A stretch of 41,930 bases of DNA from Rhodocyclaceae bacterium (GTDB lineage: Bacteria > Pseudomonadota > Gammaproteobacteria > Burkholderiales > Rhodocyclaceae): the NCBI GenBank assembly GCA_020445805.1, contig JAGRFX010000012.1:1-41930 (forward strand), given 5' to 3'. Position 1 is the stretch's first letter. Every line of letters starts with the position of its first letter. The translations under genes and the position numbers were made by a program. A model generated the notes under the pieces. That model saw only the letters and a program-made list of their open reading frames with translations. It was not told the origin of the DNA and made no database searches. Positions 8,583 to 15,985 of this stretch are shown here, in pieces.

Positions 8583-9407
8583 TTAATTCCGGTCCGAGGC
8601 TTGAGAAGCAACGGGGGCGGCAACAGCACCTGCCAGAATTCCCCCGTCCAGATTGAGCTCTGTGCCGTTCATATAGGTAGCCTCGTCCGATGCAAGTAAC
8701 ACGGCCAGTGCAGCAACCTCATCGGGCCGACCAAATCGACGCATCGGACAATCTTTGACGAATTCGCGCATTCTGATCTCGCGGTCAGGCCCTTCGCCCA
8801 GGACCGGTTCCCACATTGGAGTAAGAATCGCGGCGGGATGAATGGAGTTGCAGCGAATGGGTAGTCCTTGCTCGGCACAGTAAAGCGCCACCGTCTTGGT
8901 GTGGTTGCGAACTGCAGCCTTTGACGAGGCATACGCTGCGGCACCAGGGATACCCACGAGGCCGGACCGCGACGATATGTTGATGATCGAGCCCTGGCTT
9001 GCGGTAGAACGCATTGTTTGAATAGCATATTTGCAGCCAAGGAATACACCATCGAGATTGGTGCGATGGACGGCATGCCATTGCGCCAGCGAGGCGTGCT
9101 CTGGACCATGGTCGGAATGGCCACCCTCGAAGCCTGTAATTCCAGCGTTATTGACTAGCACGTTCAGGACACCTTGTTCTTCGGCTACCCGAGTCATGAC
9201 GGCCTGCCACTCGCTCTCCTCGCGTACATCCAGATGAAGATACCTCGCCTGACTGCCCAACTCGTTGGCAGCGGCTCGCCCCGGTACATCGTCAATATCG
9301 GTCAGGTAAACGAAGGCGCCATTTTCGACAAAGGAATGGGCAATCGCGGCCCCGATTCCTCTAGACGCACCTGTTACCAGCGCCGTTCTCCCTTCGAGCC
9401 GATTCAT
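8583..9407 (-). CDS. SDR family NAD(P)-dependent oxidoreductase
   Basis: This classical short-chain dehydrogenase/reductase (274 residues) interconverts an alcohol and a ketone. Visible motifs are TGASRGIG (12-19) in the Rossmann turn, Asp37 after strand 2 (favours NAD+ over NADP+), NNAG (86-89), a catalytic Ser at 145/146, Tyr159 and Lys163 ([10 protein letters not shown]). The tail [20 protein letters not shown] is the usual SDR end. GAGG lies 8 nt before ATG 9407. It resembles 3-alpha/20-beta-hydroxysteroid-dehydrogenase-like SDRs, but the substrate cannot be assigned. A gap of 242 bp separates it from the upstream NTF2-like gene, the largest gap in the downstream part of the cluster, so a separate promoter is possible. 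Confidence 0.92.
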   Translation of the reverse strand: MNRLEGRTALVTGASRGIGAAIAHSFVENGAFVYLTDIDDVPGRAAANELGSQARYLHLDVREESEWQAVMTRVAEEQGVLNVLVNNAGITGFEGGHSDHGPEHASLAQWHAVHRTNLDGVFLGCKYAIQTMRSTASQGSIINISSRSGLVGIPGAAAYASSKAAVRNHTKTVALYCAEQGLPIRCNSIHPAAILTPMWEPVLGEGPDREIRMREFVKDCPMRRFGRPDEVAALAVLLASDEATYMNGTELNLDGGILAGAVAAPVASQASDRN

Positions 9408-9649
9408 GGTTTTGCGCCTCTTTTCATGCCTGATCTTTTCGAGAATCGAGTTGCCCCTGCCTCGATGACGTGGGGCATCGCGTGTGCTGTCCCTGCCTGC
9501 CCCCAGTCAGTCGGCATGCTCCACGCGGCATCGATTCATGCTCGCCTCGCACAATATGCATTTCGGTTCTGCCTCGCTCCTGCGGGACTCATGCAAGGGT
9601 ACCGCCGCCTGTCTGGAGTGGCATGCGCCGAATGGAGAGCCAGAGTCGC

Positions 9650-10105
9650 TTAGCAGTCCCCATTGATACTGAGCTGCGCAAACATCGTCGCCTTGTCCCA
9701 GTATCCCCGTTGGGCAACGATCTTCCCTCCAGTAACCTGAAAGACCTCGCAGCCCCGCATCTCGAATCTCGAATTGTTGGGTGGGTGGCCAGCGAATTCT
9801 CCAGCCATCGTTCCTTTGAATCGCCACTCGACGGTTACCCACGGCCCTTCGCCAAAGACATTCTCTACCTCGACCTTGATGTCTGGAAACGCCTCAAATA
9901 CCTTGACGAAGGTGGAGCGCATCGCTTCCCGTCCGTGAACCGCATTCGCCCAGGGCAACTGCACGTTGGTTACCAGATCGCTATAGAGTGCTGCAGCCTC
10001 ATCGGGGTCATGCCGGTTGTACGCGACGGCCCAGTTCAGGGCTGTTTGTTTCGGATTTTCTTCATGCGTCACGGCGTCTCTCCGGAAGAATTCGATAGTG
10101 GTCAT
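9650..10105 (-). CDS. SnoaL/NTF2-like small protein
   Basis: The 151-residue protein has the cone-shaped NTF2/SnoaL-like pattern: an N-terminal helix pair (LNWAVAYNRHDPDEAAALYS), the central FVKVFEAFPDIKVEVENVFG, then WVTVEWRFKGTMAGEF and the strand-rich end GGKIVAQRGYWDKATMFAQL. Relatives include polyketide cyclases (SnoaL), isomerases and small-molecule-binding proteins; the sequence does not decide between them. ATG 10105 is chosen because it gives a standard-length fold; a longer frame opens at 10192 but would overlap the thioesterase gene. It starts 29 nt behind the thioesterase stop, which supports cotranscription. Confidence 0.8.
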   Translation of the reverse strand: MTTIEFFRRDAVTHEENPKQTALNWAVAYNRHDPDEAAALYSDLVTNVQLPWANAVHGREAMRSTFVKVFEAFPDIKVEVENVFGEGPWVTVEWRFKGTMAGEFAGHPPNNSRFEMRGCEVFQVTGGKIVAQRGYWDKATMFAQLSINGDC

Positions 10106-10134
10106 ACTTTGGTCGCGCTTCAAGACTGGGGTTC

Positions 10135-10545
10135 TTAGGCTGTTTCGATGAGCGCCCGTGCGGCACTGACCACCTCGTTGGGAAGTGGGCATGACTTTCG
10201 GGTGACTGTATCGAGGTATACGCCGACGATCGTTGTCCGCGCGACCACCTCCTTGGTCTCGTCGAGATGCATCTCATGCAGGAACTCGATGCTCTTCTGC
10301 TTGATCGCTTTGATGGAACTGCAAATCGAAATGGTCGCTCCCGCACGCAGCTCCTTCAGGTAGGCGATGTGTTGATCGACAGCTGCCATGCCACGTTGGG
10401 CGGTGCGAAAGTGCGTCGGCGTGAGAGCGATCGCGTTGAATAGCTGCCAGGTCGCTTCGTCGAACTTTCCGACGTACCACATGACGTTCATGTGGCCGAC
10501 GTGGTCGCAGTGCCAGGGGTAGACGGTTCCTCGATAGGTCAGCAT
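10135..10545 (-). CDS. Acyl-CoA thioesterase, hotdog fold (4HBT/YbgC-like)
   Basis: This family hydrolyses acyl-CoA thioesters. The 136-residue protein is of full hotdog length and carries the 4HBT signature YPWHCDHVGHMNVMWYVGKF near the N-terminus, with Asp14 as the likely catalytic acid, followed by the long hotdog helix. GGAGGA lies just before ATG 10545 and fixes the start. In this cluster it could release a CoA-bound product formed by the dehydrogenase and hydrolase steps. Chain-length preference cannot be inferred. Confidence 0.88.
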   Translation of the reverse strand: MLTYRGTVYPWHCDHVGHMNVMWYVGKFDEATWQLFNAIALTPTHFRTAQRGMAAVDQHIAYLKELRAGATISICSSIKAIKQKSIEFLHEMHLDETKEVVARTTIVGVYLDTVTRKSCPLPNEVVSAARALIETA

Positions 10546-10624
10546 GGGAGTTCCTCCTCCGGTGGTTTGATAGTTGTTCCAAAGCGTCGTGGTGTGTTGC
10601 CGGTGTTCCCGCGGCGAACGAAGC

Positions 10625-11860
10625 TCAAGCGGCCTGGACGGGTTCGGCGCGGCTGCTACCGACGCTCAGCGCGGTCACGATTGCCAAGCCCTGCAAGATC
10701 GCGATACCAATCAGCACCCAGGACAGGCGGCCGTCGTTCATCAATCCACCGAATACCAATGGGGACGATGCAAACCCCGTATCGAGGCCGGCGTAGACGA
10801 AGCCGTAGATGCGCCCGTAGGCTGCCTGGCCGAAACGCGCAGTGGCGACCCGCCGGACCAACAGATCGCGCGATGGGGTCGCCGTGCCGGTGAAGAAACC
10901 GACCGCGGCCATCATCGGCAATACCAACTGGGCCGGCACTACGGAACTCGCGACGGCAGCGATGAGCAAGGCCGCGATCGACAACGTGACGGCAACGACC
11001 TGATCGCAGCTGTTGCGCTGGACGAGGAAGCCTCCGGCGATGACCCCGGCGGTCGCCGCCAGCAGGTAGACCGACAAGGTCGCCGACGCCATGCCGAGCG
11101 ACAGCTGGTAAAGGCCTTGCAGCACCGGAACGGCGAAATTCTGGATCGCGCCAAAGGCGGCGGTAATGCAAAAGAAGAACGCGAAACAGAGCCAGATCGC
11201 GCCCACGTTCAAAAAGGCGAACGCACCCAGCTGCTCCGTCGGCGACTGGCGAACTGAGGCCCCATCCTGCAGCGCCCGGCGGTTTGACCAAAGCAGCAGC
11301 AATGCGCCGAGGGCGACTCCGAGGGTCGCAAACGCGGCGATGCGCCACCCATACAGCGATGCGATGCCGGCGACGAATGCCGGCGCCAGGGCCCAGCCGA
11401 GGTTCCCCGAAACGCCATGCACAGAAAACGCGTGGCCCAGCCGAGTGGACGTGACCTTTCGATTGAGGACCGTGAAATCCGCCGGATGAAAGACGGAATT
11501 CCCGATGCCGGCCAACGCGGCGGCAAGGTACAGCCAGGTCGCCGACTCAGCACTGGCCAGGGTTCCGGCGGCGAGCGCGAAGCAGGCCATGCCGAAATAC
11601 AGAATCCGCAACGCACCAAAACGGTCGACCGCAAAGCCCGCTGCCGCCTGTCCGATCGCCGATACCGTGAAGAAGACGGTCATCGTCGCGCCGACCTCGA
11701 TATATGAGAGGCCAAAGTCAGCCATCAGCCAGGGAAACAGCGGTGGCAGCAGCAAATGGAAAAAATGCGACACCCCGTGCGCGAATCCGATCACCGCGAT
11801 GACCCGCGCGTCGCTGCGTGGAGACTGCACTTCGACTTGTTTCATGCTTGGCTCAATCAT
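10625..11860 (-). CDS. MFS transporter (fosmidomycin-resistance-like)
   Basis: The 411-residue protein has about 12 hydrophobic segments, the normal MFS count, and sits in the inner membrane. The start of helix 1 (VIGFAHGVSHFFHLLLPPLF) and FGLSYIEVGATMTVFFTVSA resemble Fsr-type fosmidomycin-resistance exporters, as does GNSVFHPADFTVLNRKV between helices 4 and 5. Transport direction and substrate are unknown. GGAG 8 nt before ATG 11860 supports that start; a second Met is at 11845. It lies mid-cluster with short gaps on both sides (75 and 79 bp), so it likely moves a substrate or product of the same pathway. Confidence 0.88.
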   Translation of the reverse strand: MIEPSMKQVEVQSPRSDARVIAVIGFAHGVSHFFHLLLPPLFPWLMADFGLSYIEVGATMTVFFTVSAIGQAAAGFAVDRFGALRILYFGMACFALAAGTLASAESATWLYLAAALAGIGNSVFHPADFTVLNRKVTSTRLGHAFSVHGVSGNLGWALAPAFVAGIASLYGWRIAAFATLGVALGALLLLWSNRRALQDGASVRQSPTEQLGAFAFLNVGAIWLCFAFFFCITAAFGAIQNFAVPVLQGLYQLSLGMASATLSVYLLAATAGVIAGGFLVQRNSCDQVVAVTLSIAALLIAAVASSVVPAQLVLPMMAAVGFFTGTATPSRDLLVRRVATARFGQAAYGRIYGFVYAGLDTGFASSPLVFGGLMNDGRLSWVLIGIAILQGLAIVTALSVGSSRAEPVQAA

Positions 11861-11935
11861 GTTTGTTGCTCCAGGCCGCTACCTAGGGTCGTCCATCCAT
11901 GGCCCGCTTTTCGCGACAACGCCTTCACCGCCCGC

Positions 11936-12487
11936 TCATGCTCCTGAGGTCGCCAGCTCGGGTTCAAGTGCCGTCTTCAACTGCGCGACAGCAATGGGTA
12001 TGCAGGCCAGCGCCGGGCCGACTCGGCTCAGGTGCGCTCGAATCTCGGTCCAACTAGCTCTCGCGGCGACGCTGATTACGGCCTCGGCCGCGGGAGGCGG
12101 CCGGTGATCGACGAAGTCGAGTTCTATGCCGCCACGGCTGATCGGCACGATGATCAGCAGCGCGCTGAGCGCATTGACTGCTGGCCGAACCGTTTCGAGG
12201 TTGCGAATCGTCGGCGAGATATTCCAGCCATATGGCATCGACCCCGCGAGTTCGCTCAGTTCGGCGCGCAGGCGACCAGTCACCCGCTCTTGTTCCTCGG
12301 CCGACAAAGTATCCGCGCTGCCCGGTCCCCAGGCGATGTGAACGAAGTTTTTCTCGACTGTTCTCACGAGGCCGCTTCGGGCCGGAATCGGAGCATTGGG
12401 TACCGGCGTGCACGCGCCCAAAGCGAGCGCCATCGTGACCGCCACCGGACCAATGCCACACAGGGATAAGCGCGGACGGAAATTCAC
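11936..12487 (-). CDS. Putative lipoprotein of unknown function
   Basis: The 183-residue protein begins with a basic n-region (MNFRPRLSLC), a hydrophobic stretch and a lipobox LALGAC at about 21-26, so Cys26 would be lipidated. The mature part has no recognised domain: FVHIAWGPGSADTLSAEEQE, SMPYGWNISPTIRNLETVRP and a hydrophobic strand ALSALLIIVPISRGGIELDF. GTG 12487 is preferred over the longer frame (to 12658) because AAAGGAAG lies 7 nt upstream and because the signal peptide then starts correctly. It is embedded in the cluster between the SnoaL-like and MFS genes. It could be an envelope factor for one of the transporters, but that is inference. Confidence 0.7.
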   Translation of the reverse strand: MNFRPRLSLCGIGPVAVTMALALGACTPVPNAPIPARSGLVRTVEKNFVHIAWGPGSADTLSAEEQERVTGRLRAELSELAGSMPYGWNISPTIRNLETVRPAVNALSALLIIVPISRGGIELDFVDHRPPPAAEAVISVAARASWTEIRAHLSRVGPALACIPIAVAQLKTALEPELATSGA

Positions 12488-12596
12488 GATACGGCTTCCT
12501 TTCTGGCGCGCTGGTTCGGTCTCTATGCCGTCAGCGCGAAACAGAAGATTCCCGGGCCCAGGCAGCGAACATCCGCCTAGGCCCGGGGTCGATTGC

Positions 12597-13289
12597 TTAC
12601 GCCACTGCGGATCGTGTTTCTGTACGCGTTTCGTTTCTGGCGCGGACCATCTGTCCAAGCCAGTGCAACACGCGCTTGGGCAACAGGAGCAGCTTGCGGT
12701 AAGGCGTCCAGAGATCCGGCATCGCGTAGCCCGGCCGCACCAAGGCCCCTACCTGATGGAGCCTGAACACGGGATCGCCCGCGTTGCGGCGACCGGTTCG
12801 CACTTTCTGCGGATGGGTATCGGGAATCAGGTCAAGAAGATTGACCGTATCCATCCAGCGCTCGGCGTCCATTACGACGACGCGATTCAGGATTCTCCAC
12901 TGCCCTTGTCGCTGTTCGAATTCGTCCAGGTAGCGGCCCTGGTCCCAAATGTCGGTGAGCTTGCCATTGCGGCGCAGGCGGTGGATCACCGACCATTGGG
13001 TCTCGACAAAGGCGGTGTTGCCGCTCATTTCGATCAACGGATTGCTGAGCGTATGGATGCTGCATTCCAGTTCCGCCAGGATCGGCATGACGTAGTCGGC
13101 GAAGTCGTGGCCGCTGCCGCTGAAGAATCCGTGATCGTCCCGGCCGTCCGGGTGATAACAGGACTTCATCAACTCCGGGTCCCCACGGTCGACGGCGCGG
13201 CAGTACCGATACAGGACATCACGAATCTGGTCCTTGGCGCTGAGTCGTTCGATCTCACTGGTCAATTTTTGAAGTTGGGTCGTTTCCAT
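12597..13289 (-). CDS. SnoaL-like domain protein (ring-hydroxylase small-subunit/LinA-like fold)
   Basis: The 230-residue protein opens with IERLSAKDQIRDVLYRYCRA and VDRGDPELMKSCYHPDGRDD, the hallmark start of SnoaL_4-type proteins, then WDQGRYLDEFEQRQGQWRIL near the end of the fold. Asp and His residues in this family can form an acid-base pair used in isomerisation, dehydration or dehydrochlorination. About 70 extra residues follow the fold (RRNAGDPVFRLHQ onward) and are basic, which is longer than usual. ATG 13289 has weak upstream signals. It starts 52 nt after the alpha/beta hydrolase stop. Confidence 0.85.
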   Translation of the reverse strand: METTQLQKLTSEIERLSAKDQIRDVLYRYCRAVDRGDPELMKSCYHPDGRDDHGFFSGSGHDFADYVMPILAELECSIHTLSNPLIEMSGNTAFVETQWSVIHRLRRNGKLTDIWDQGRYLDEFEQRQGQWRILNRVVVMDAERWMDTVNLLDLIPDTHPQKVRTGRRNAGDPVFRLHQVGALVRPGYAMPDLWTPYRKLLLLPKRVLHWLGQMVRARNETRTETRSAVA

Positions 13290-13341
13290 GGAATGCTCCT
13301 GTGGTGTGTTGGGATATGGGTTCAGGACAGACCTGTCCGTT

Positions 13342-14238
13342 TCAATTCAGAAAATCGCTTAGGCATTCCGCAAATCGGTTCTTGACGATCGACAGGTGAC
13401 CCTCGTTCTCGTAGAAGCGGGCAGTGCAATTTGGGAGGTGCTTGGCCAGGTGATGGCTCATCGCCGGCGGCACGTGGCGGTCCTGCGCGGCGAAGTAGCC
13501 GTGGACGGGGCTCAGCACCTCTGCTAGCGAAAAGCCGTGGTCCGCGGCTATCAACTGAGCCTCACGCATCGGACCGGCTATCCCCTGGCGATACGCTTCG
13601 GCGAGACCCCGCGCAAAGTCGGTGATCAGTTCCGGCGCTGCCTCGATCAGCTCGCGGTCAGGGGGAGCCATCATTCCGGCGAGCGACTTAACCGCGCGCT
13701 CAGGATTCGAGCGCAACATGAGGCGATCAAGGGCCAGTAGCGGCGTCAGCAGCCGAGGCATGGATCTCGCCAATCCAAACAGAACCCGCAGCATGGCGAG
13801 TTGATCCTCTCGGATCGCGGGCAAGTTCATTGGCCCGATACCCGCCATAAGGCCAACGTAGTCAAGGCGGTCGCTTAGCTTCAGAGCACAGGCCAAGGCA
13901 TACGGCCCACCGCAGGAGACGCCTACAACGCCAAAACGGCGATGCCCCAGATGGTCAGCGAGCTGTTCGAGATCACCCGGCCAATCGAGGATTCGCCGAC
14001 TCGGCGCCGGGGTCGAGCAGCCCATGCCTGGGCGGTCGGCGGCCACAAGGCAGACGCCGGCCGCCAGCGCTTCAGCGTGTACCAGCGCAGCCTGCTCGCG
14101 CGATCCAGGGAATCCATGGAGAAAGTGCAACGGCCGCCCGCGAGGATCTCCCCAGCACTGGTATGCCAGCTGGCGGCCGTCGATAAGGCGAAGGGTTTTG
14201 GTTGCTACGGTAGACATTGGGTGAGCAACTTTCAGCAC
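13342..14238 (-). CDS. Alpha/beta hydrolase
   Basis: The 298-residue enzyme has the alpha/beta hydrolase layout: HFLHGFPGSR (oxyanion loop, about 38-47), ADRPGMGCS, the nucleophile elbow GVSCGG with Ser108, a cap region, then YFAAQDRHVP (acid) and NEGHLSI (catalytic His, near 282). It would hydrolyse an ester, amide, thioester or C-C bond; the substrate is not evident. Possible starts are GTG 14238, with AAGGA 9 nt before it, and ATG 14217 (MSTVATKT), which fits the fold better but has a weak ribosome site. It lies 65 nt behind the cupin gene. Confidence 0.88.
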   Translation of the reverse strand: MLKVAHPMSTVATKTLRLIDGRQLAYQCWGDPRGRPLHFLHGFPGSREQAALVHAEALAAGVCLVAADRPGMGCSTPAPSRRILDWPGDLEQLADHLGHRRFGVVGVSCGGPYALACALKLSDRLDYVGLMAGIGPMNLPAIREDQLAMLRVLFGLARSMPRLLTPLLALDRLMLRSNPERAVKSLAGMMAPPDRELIEAAPELITDFARGLAEAYRQGIAGPMREAQLIAADHGFSLAEVLSPVHGYFAAQDRHVPPAMSHHLAKHLPNCTARFYENEGHLSIVKNRFAECLSDFLN

Positions 14239-14303
14239 CAGAGTTGTTCCTTGTCAGCGCGGATGGGTTGACCGGTTGAACAGGCGTAGCCGGCAGCGCG
14301 CTG

Positions 14304-14654
14304 CTAGGCTTCGCGCCTGACGGCAGCGGTTCTCGCGTCGCCAGTGTTGGGCGTACCGGTCGGCTCGATAAGAAGGATGTGTGCCTCTTCTTCGGCAACT
14401 GGCTGATGCTCCGCTCCCCTGGGAACGACAAACATCTCGCCAGGGCCTACGACAACACTGGCTTCCCGCATGCGAATCGTTAGTCGGCCTTCAAGTACCA
14501 AGAAGAAGTCGTCGGTATCGTCGTGCTTGTGCCATACGAATTCCCCTTTGACCTTGACGACCATGAGGTCGTAGCCGTTGAACTTCCCTACGGTTCTCGG
14601 CTGCCAATACTCTGAAAAGCTGGCAAGTTTCATTGCGAGATTGATTGCGCTCAT
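14304..14654 (-). CDS. Cupin domain protein
   Basis: This is a single-domain cupin of 116 residues. Motif 1 is FVWHKHDDTDDFFLVLEGRL, with the His pair and acidic residue that bind metal, and motif 2 is GEMFVVPRGAEHQP with the last metal His. Small cupins of this type can be dioxygenases, isomerases or sensors; the residues suit a metal site but do not set the reaction. ATG 14654 has GGAG 9 nt upstream. An open frame continues upstream to 14813 into the monooxygenase tail and is not needed. It follows the flavin monooxygenase, so it may act on the hydroxylated product. Confidence 0.85.
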   Translation of the reverse strand: MSAINLAMKLASFSEYWQPRTVGKFNGYDLMVVKVKGEFVWHKHDDTDDFFLVLEGRLTIRMREASVVVGPGEMFVVPRGAEHQPVAEEEAHILLIEPTGTPNTGDARTAAVRREA

Positions 14655-14729
14655 TCGGGCTGTCTCCGATTGGCCGGTTGATTGATCTTTCGCCGGAGTT
14701 CGATCGATGGCTGGCAGCTCGTCCCAAGC

Positions 14730-14748
14730 GTTTCCCGGGTGGGGAAAC
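14730..14748. repeat. Inverted repeat between monooxygenase and cupin genes
   Basis: A perfect 7-bp inverted repeat, GTTTCCC-GGGTG-GGGAAAC, has a 5-nt loop and lies about 75 bp before the cupin start. There is no T-run for a terminator on the minus strand. It shares TTTCCC with the 11-bp repeats at 22002-22034, so it could be a regulatory site or just a hairpin. Confidence 0.4.
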
Positions 14749-14778
14749 ACGACTGGACCAGAGCCCATCGAAGCGGAC

Positions 14779-15951
14779 TTAGCGATACGCCAGGCCAGAC
14801 AGGCGCCACGCAAGGCGGTCGCGCATCGCCGGGAATCGAGAGGCAGCGGCGAGCAGAAGATTCCGTGCTGACCTCAATCCGGGAGGAACGGTAGCCAGAC
14901 GCGTCAAACGATCCGCCAGGCGTACCACTTCCCGCGCGACAGGTCGACGCTCCGCACCATACTGGTCAAGCGCCTCTTCACGCCCGGACAAGGCCTTGTC
15001 CAGCAGATCTGCTAGACACATGGCATCGAGGATTCCGGTATTCATGCCTTGTCCGCCGGCGGGACTGTGGGTATGCGCTGCGTCTCCGGCCAGCACAATG
15101 CGGCCCCTCCGAAAGGTCTCTGCAACTCGATGGTGGAGGCGGAATCTCGAACCCCAGATCACTTTGCGGACCTGCGCCGGGCGATCCTTGGGCCCACGAG
15201 CGTCCAGCAGCGACTGCACGTATGCCAGGTCCGGAACTTCCGGCGCGTTGTCCACCGTTGCCACGATGCGGTGCGCTCCGCCCGGCAACGGCGCAATGAC
15301 GGCCATGCCCGCAGGCGAAAAGTAGAGGCGTACCTCGTCTTCCGGTAGCTCGCCCGAGAGCTGGGCGTCGGCCAGAACGAAGGACTCACCGTAGCTGCCG
15401 CCAGCGAAGGGAATTCCCGCACACTGCCGCACCGTGCTGTTCATGCCATCGGCGCCAATGACATAGCGCGCGAGTATTTTGCCGCCGTCATCGAAAGTTG
15501 CCGTTGCGCCACTCGAGTCCTGAACCAGGTCGTTCAGTACGCGCGGTCGCTGGATGATTCCGCCAAGCGTCATCAGCCGCTCGTTCAAGACTTGCTCAGT
15601 TGCCGACTGAGGCACCATCAATGCGTAGGGATATCGGGTTGGCAGATTCGCAAAGGTGATCGGTACGAGAATCCGATCGCGGTCACGGATCGTGAATCGT
15701 CCGGCTGGGATTCCCTTGCCGCACAACGTGTCAGAGACATCAAGTGCTTCCAATACTTCAAGGGTGCGTGCGTGTACGACAGCTGCCCTGGAGGTGTTGC
15801 TGCCCTGGGCCTGGCGATCCACGAGGATTGCGTCGATCCCGCGGGCCGCCAAGGCGGCGCCCAAAGTGAGGCCTGTTGGTCCCGCGCCGACGATCAGTAC
15901 ATCCGTTTTGATTCGTGCCGGTGCGGGCTGCAGTTTATTTGCATGTGACAT
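14779..15951 (-). CDS. FAD-dependent aromatic monooxygenase (PF01494-type)
   Basis: The 390-residue enzyme fits the group A flavoprotein hydroxylases, which use NAD(P)H and O2 to hydroxylate aromatic or polyketide substrates. Motifs are DVLIVGAGPTGLTLGAALAA (FAD ADP-binding GxGxxG, 22-27), VIGADGMNSTVRQ (DG motif) and IVLAGDAAHTHSPAGGQGMN (GD motif that holds the FAD ribityl chain). The length suits MhpA/UbiH/tetracycline-hydroxylase-like proteins without a C-terminal thioredoxin-like domain. AAGGAG 6 nt before ATG 15951 is a strong start. It begins 34 nt after the RND pump, tying chemistry to efflux in one transcript. It is the best clue that the cluster's substrate is aromatic. Confidence 0.92.
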   Translation of the reverse strand: MSHANKLQPAPARIKTDVLIVGAGPTGLTLGAALAARGIDAILVDRQAQGSNTSRAAVVHARTLEVLEALDVSDTLCGKGIPAGRFTIRDRDRILVPITFANLPTRYPYALMVPQSATEQVLNERLMTLGGIIQRPRVLNDLVQDSSGATATFDDGGKILARYVIGADGMNSTVRQCAGIPFAGGSYGESFVLADAQLSGELPEDEVRLYFSPAGMAVIAPLPGGAHRIVATVDNAPEVPDLAYVQSLLDARGPKDRPAQVRKVIWGSRFRLHHRVAETFRRGRIVLAGDAAHTHSPAGGQGMNTGILDAMCLADLLDKALSGREEALDQYGAERRPVAREVVRLADRLTRLATVPPGLRSARNLLLAAASRFPAMRDRLAWRLSGLAYR

Positions 15952-15985
15952 GAATGGCTCCTTGCTTTCTCCGTGGTGAGGTTGT

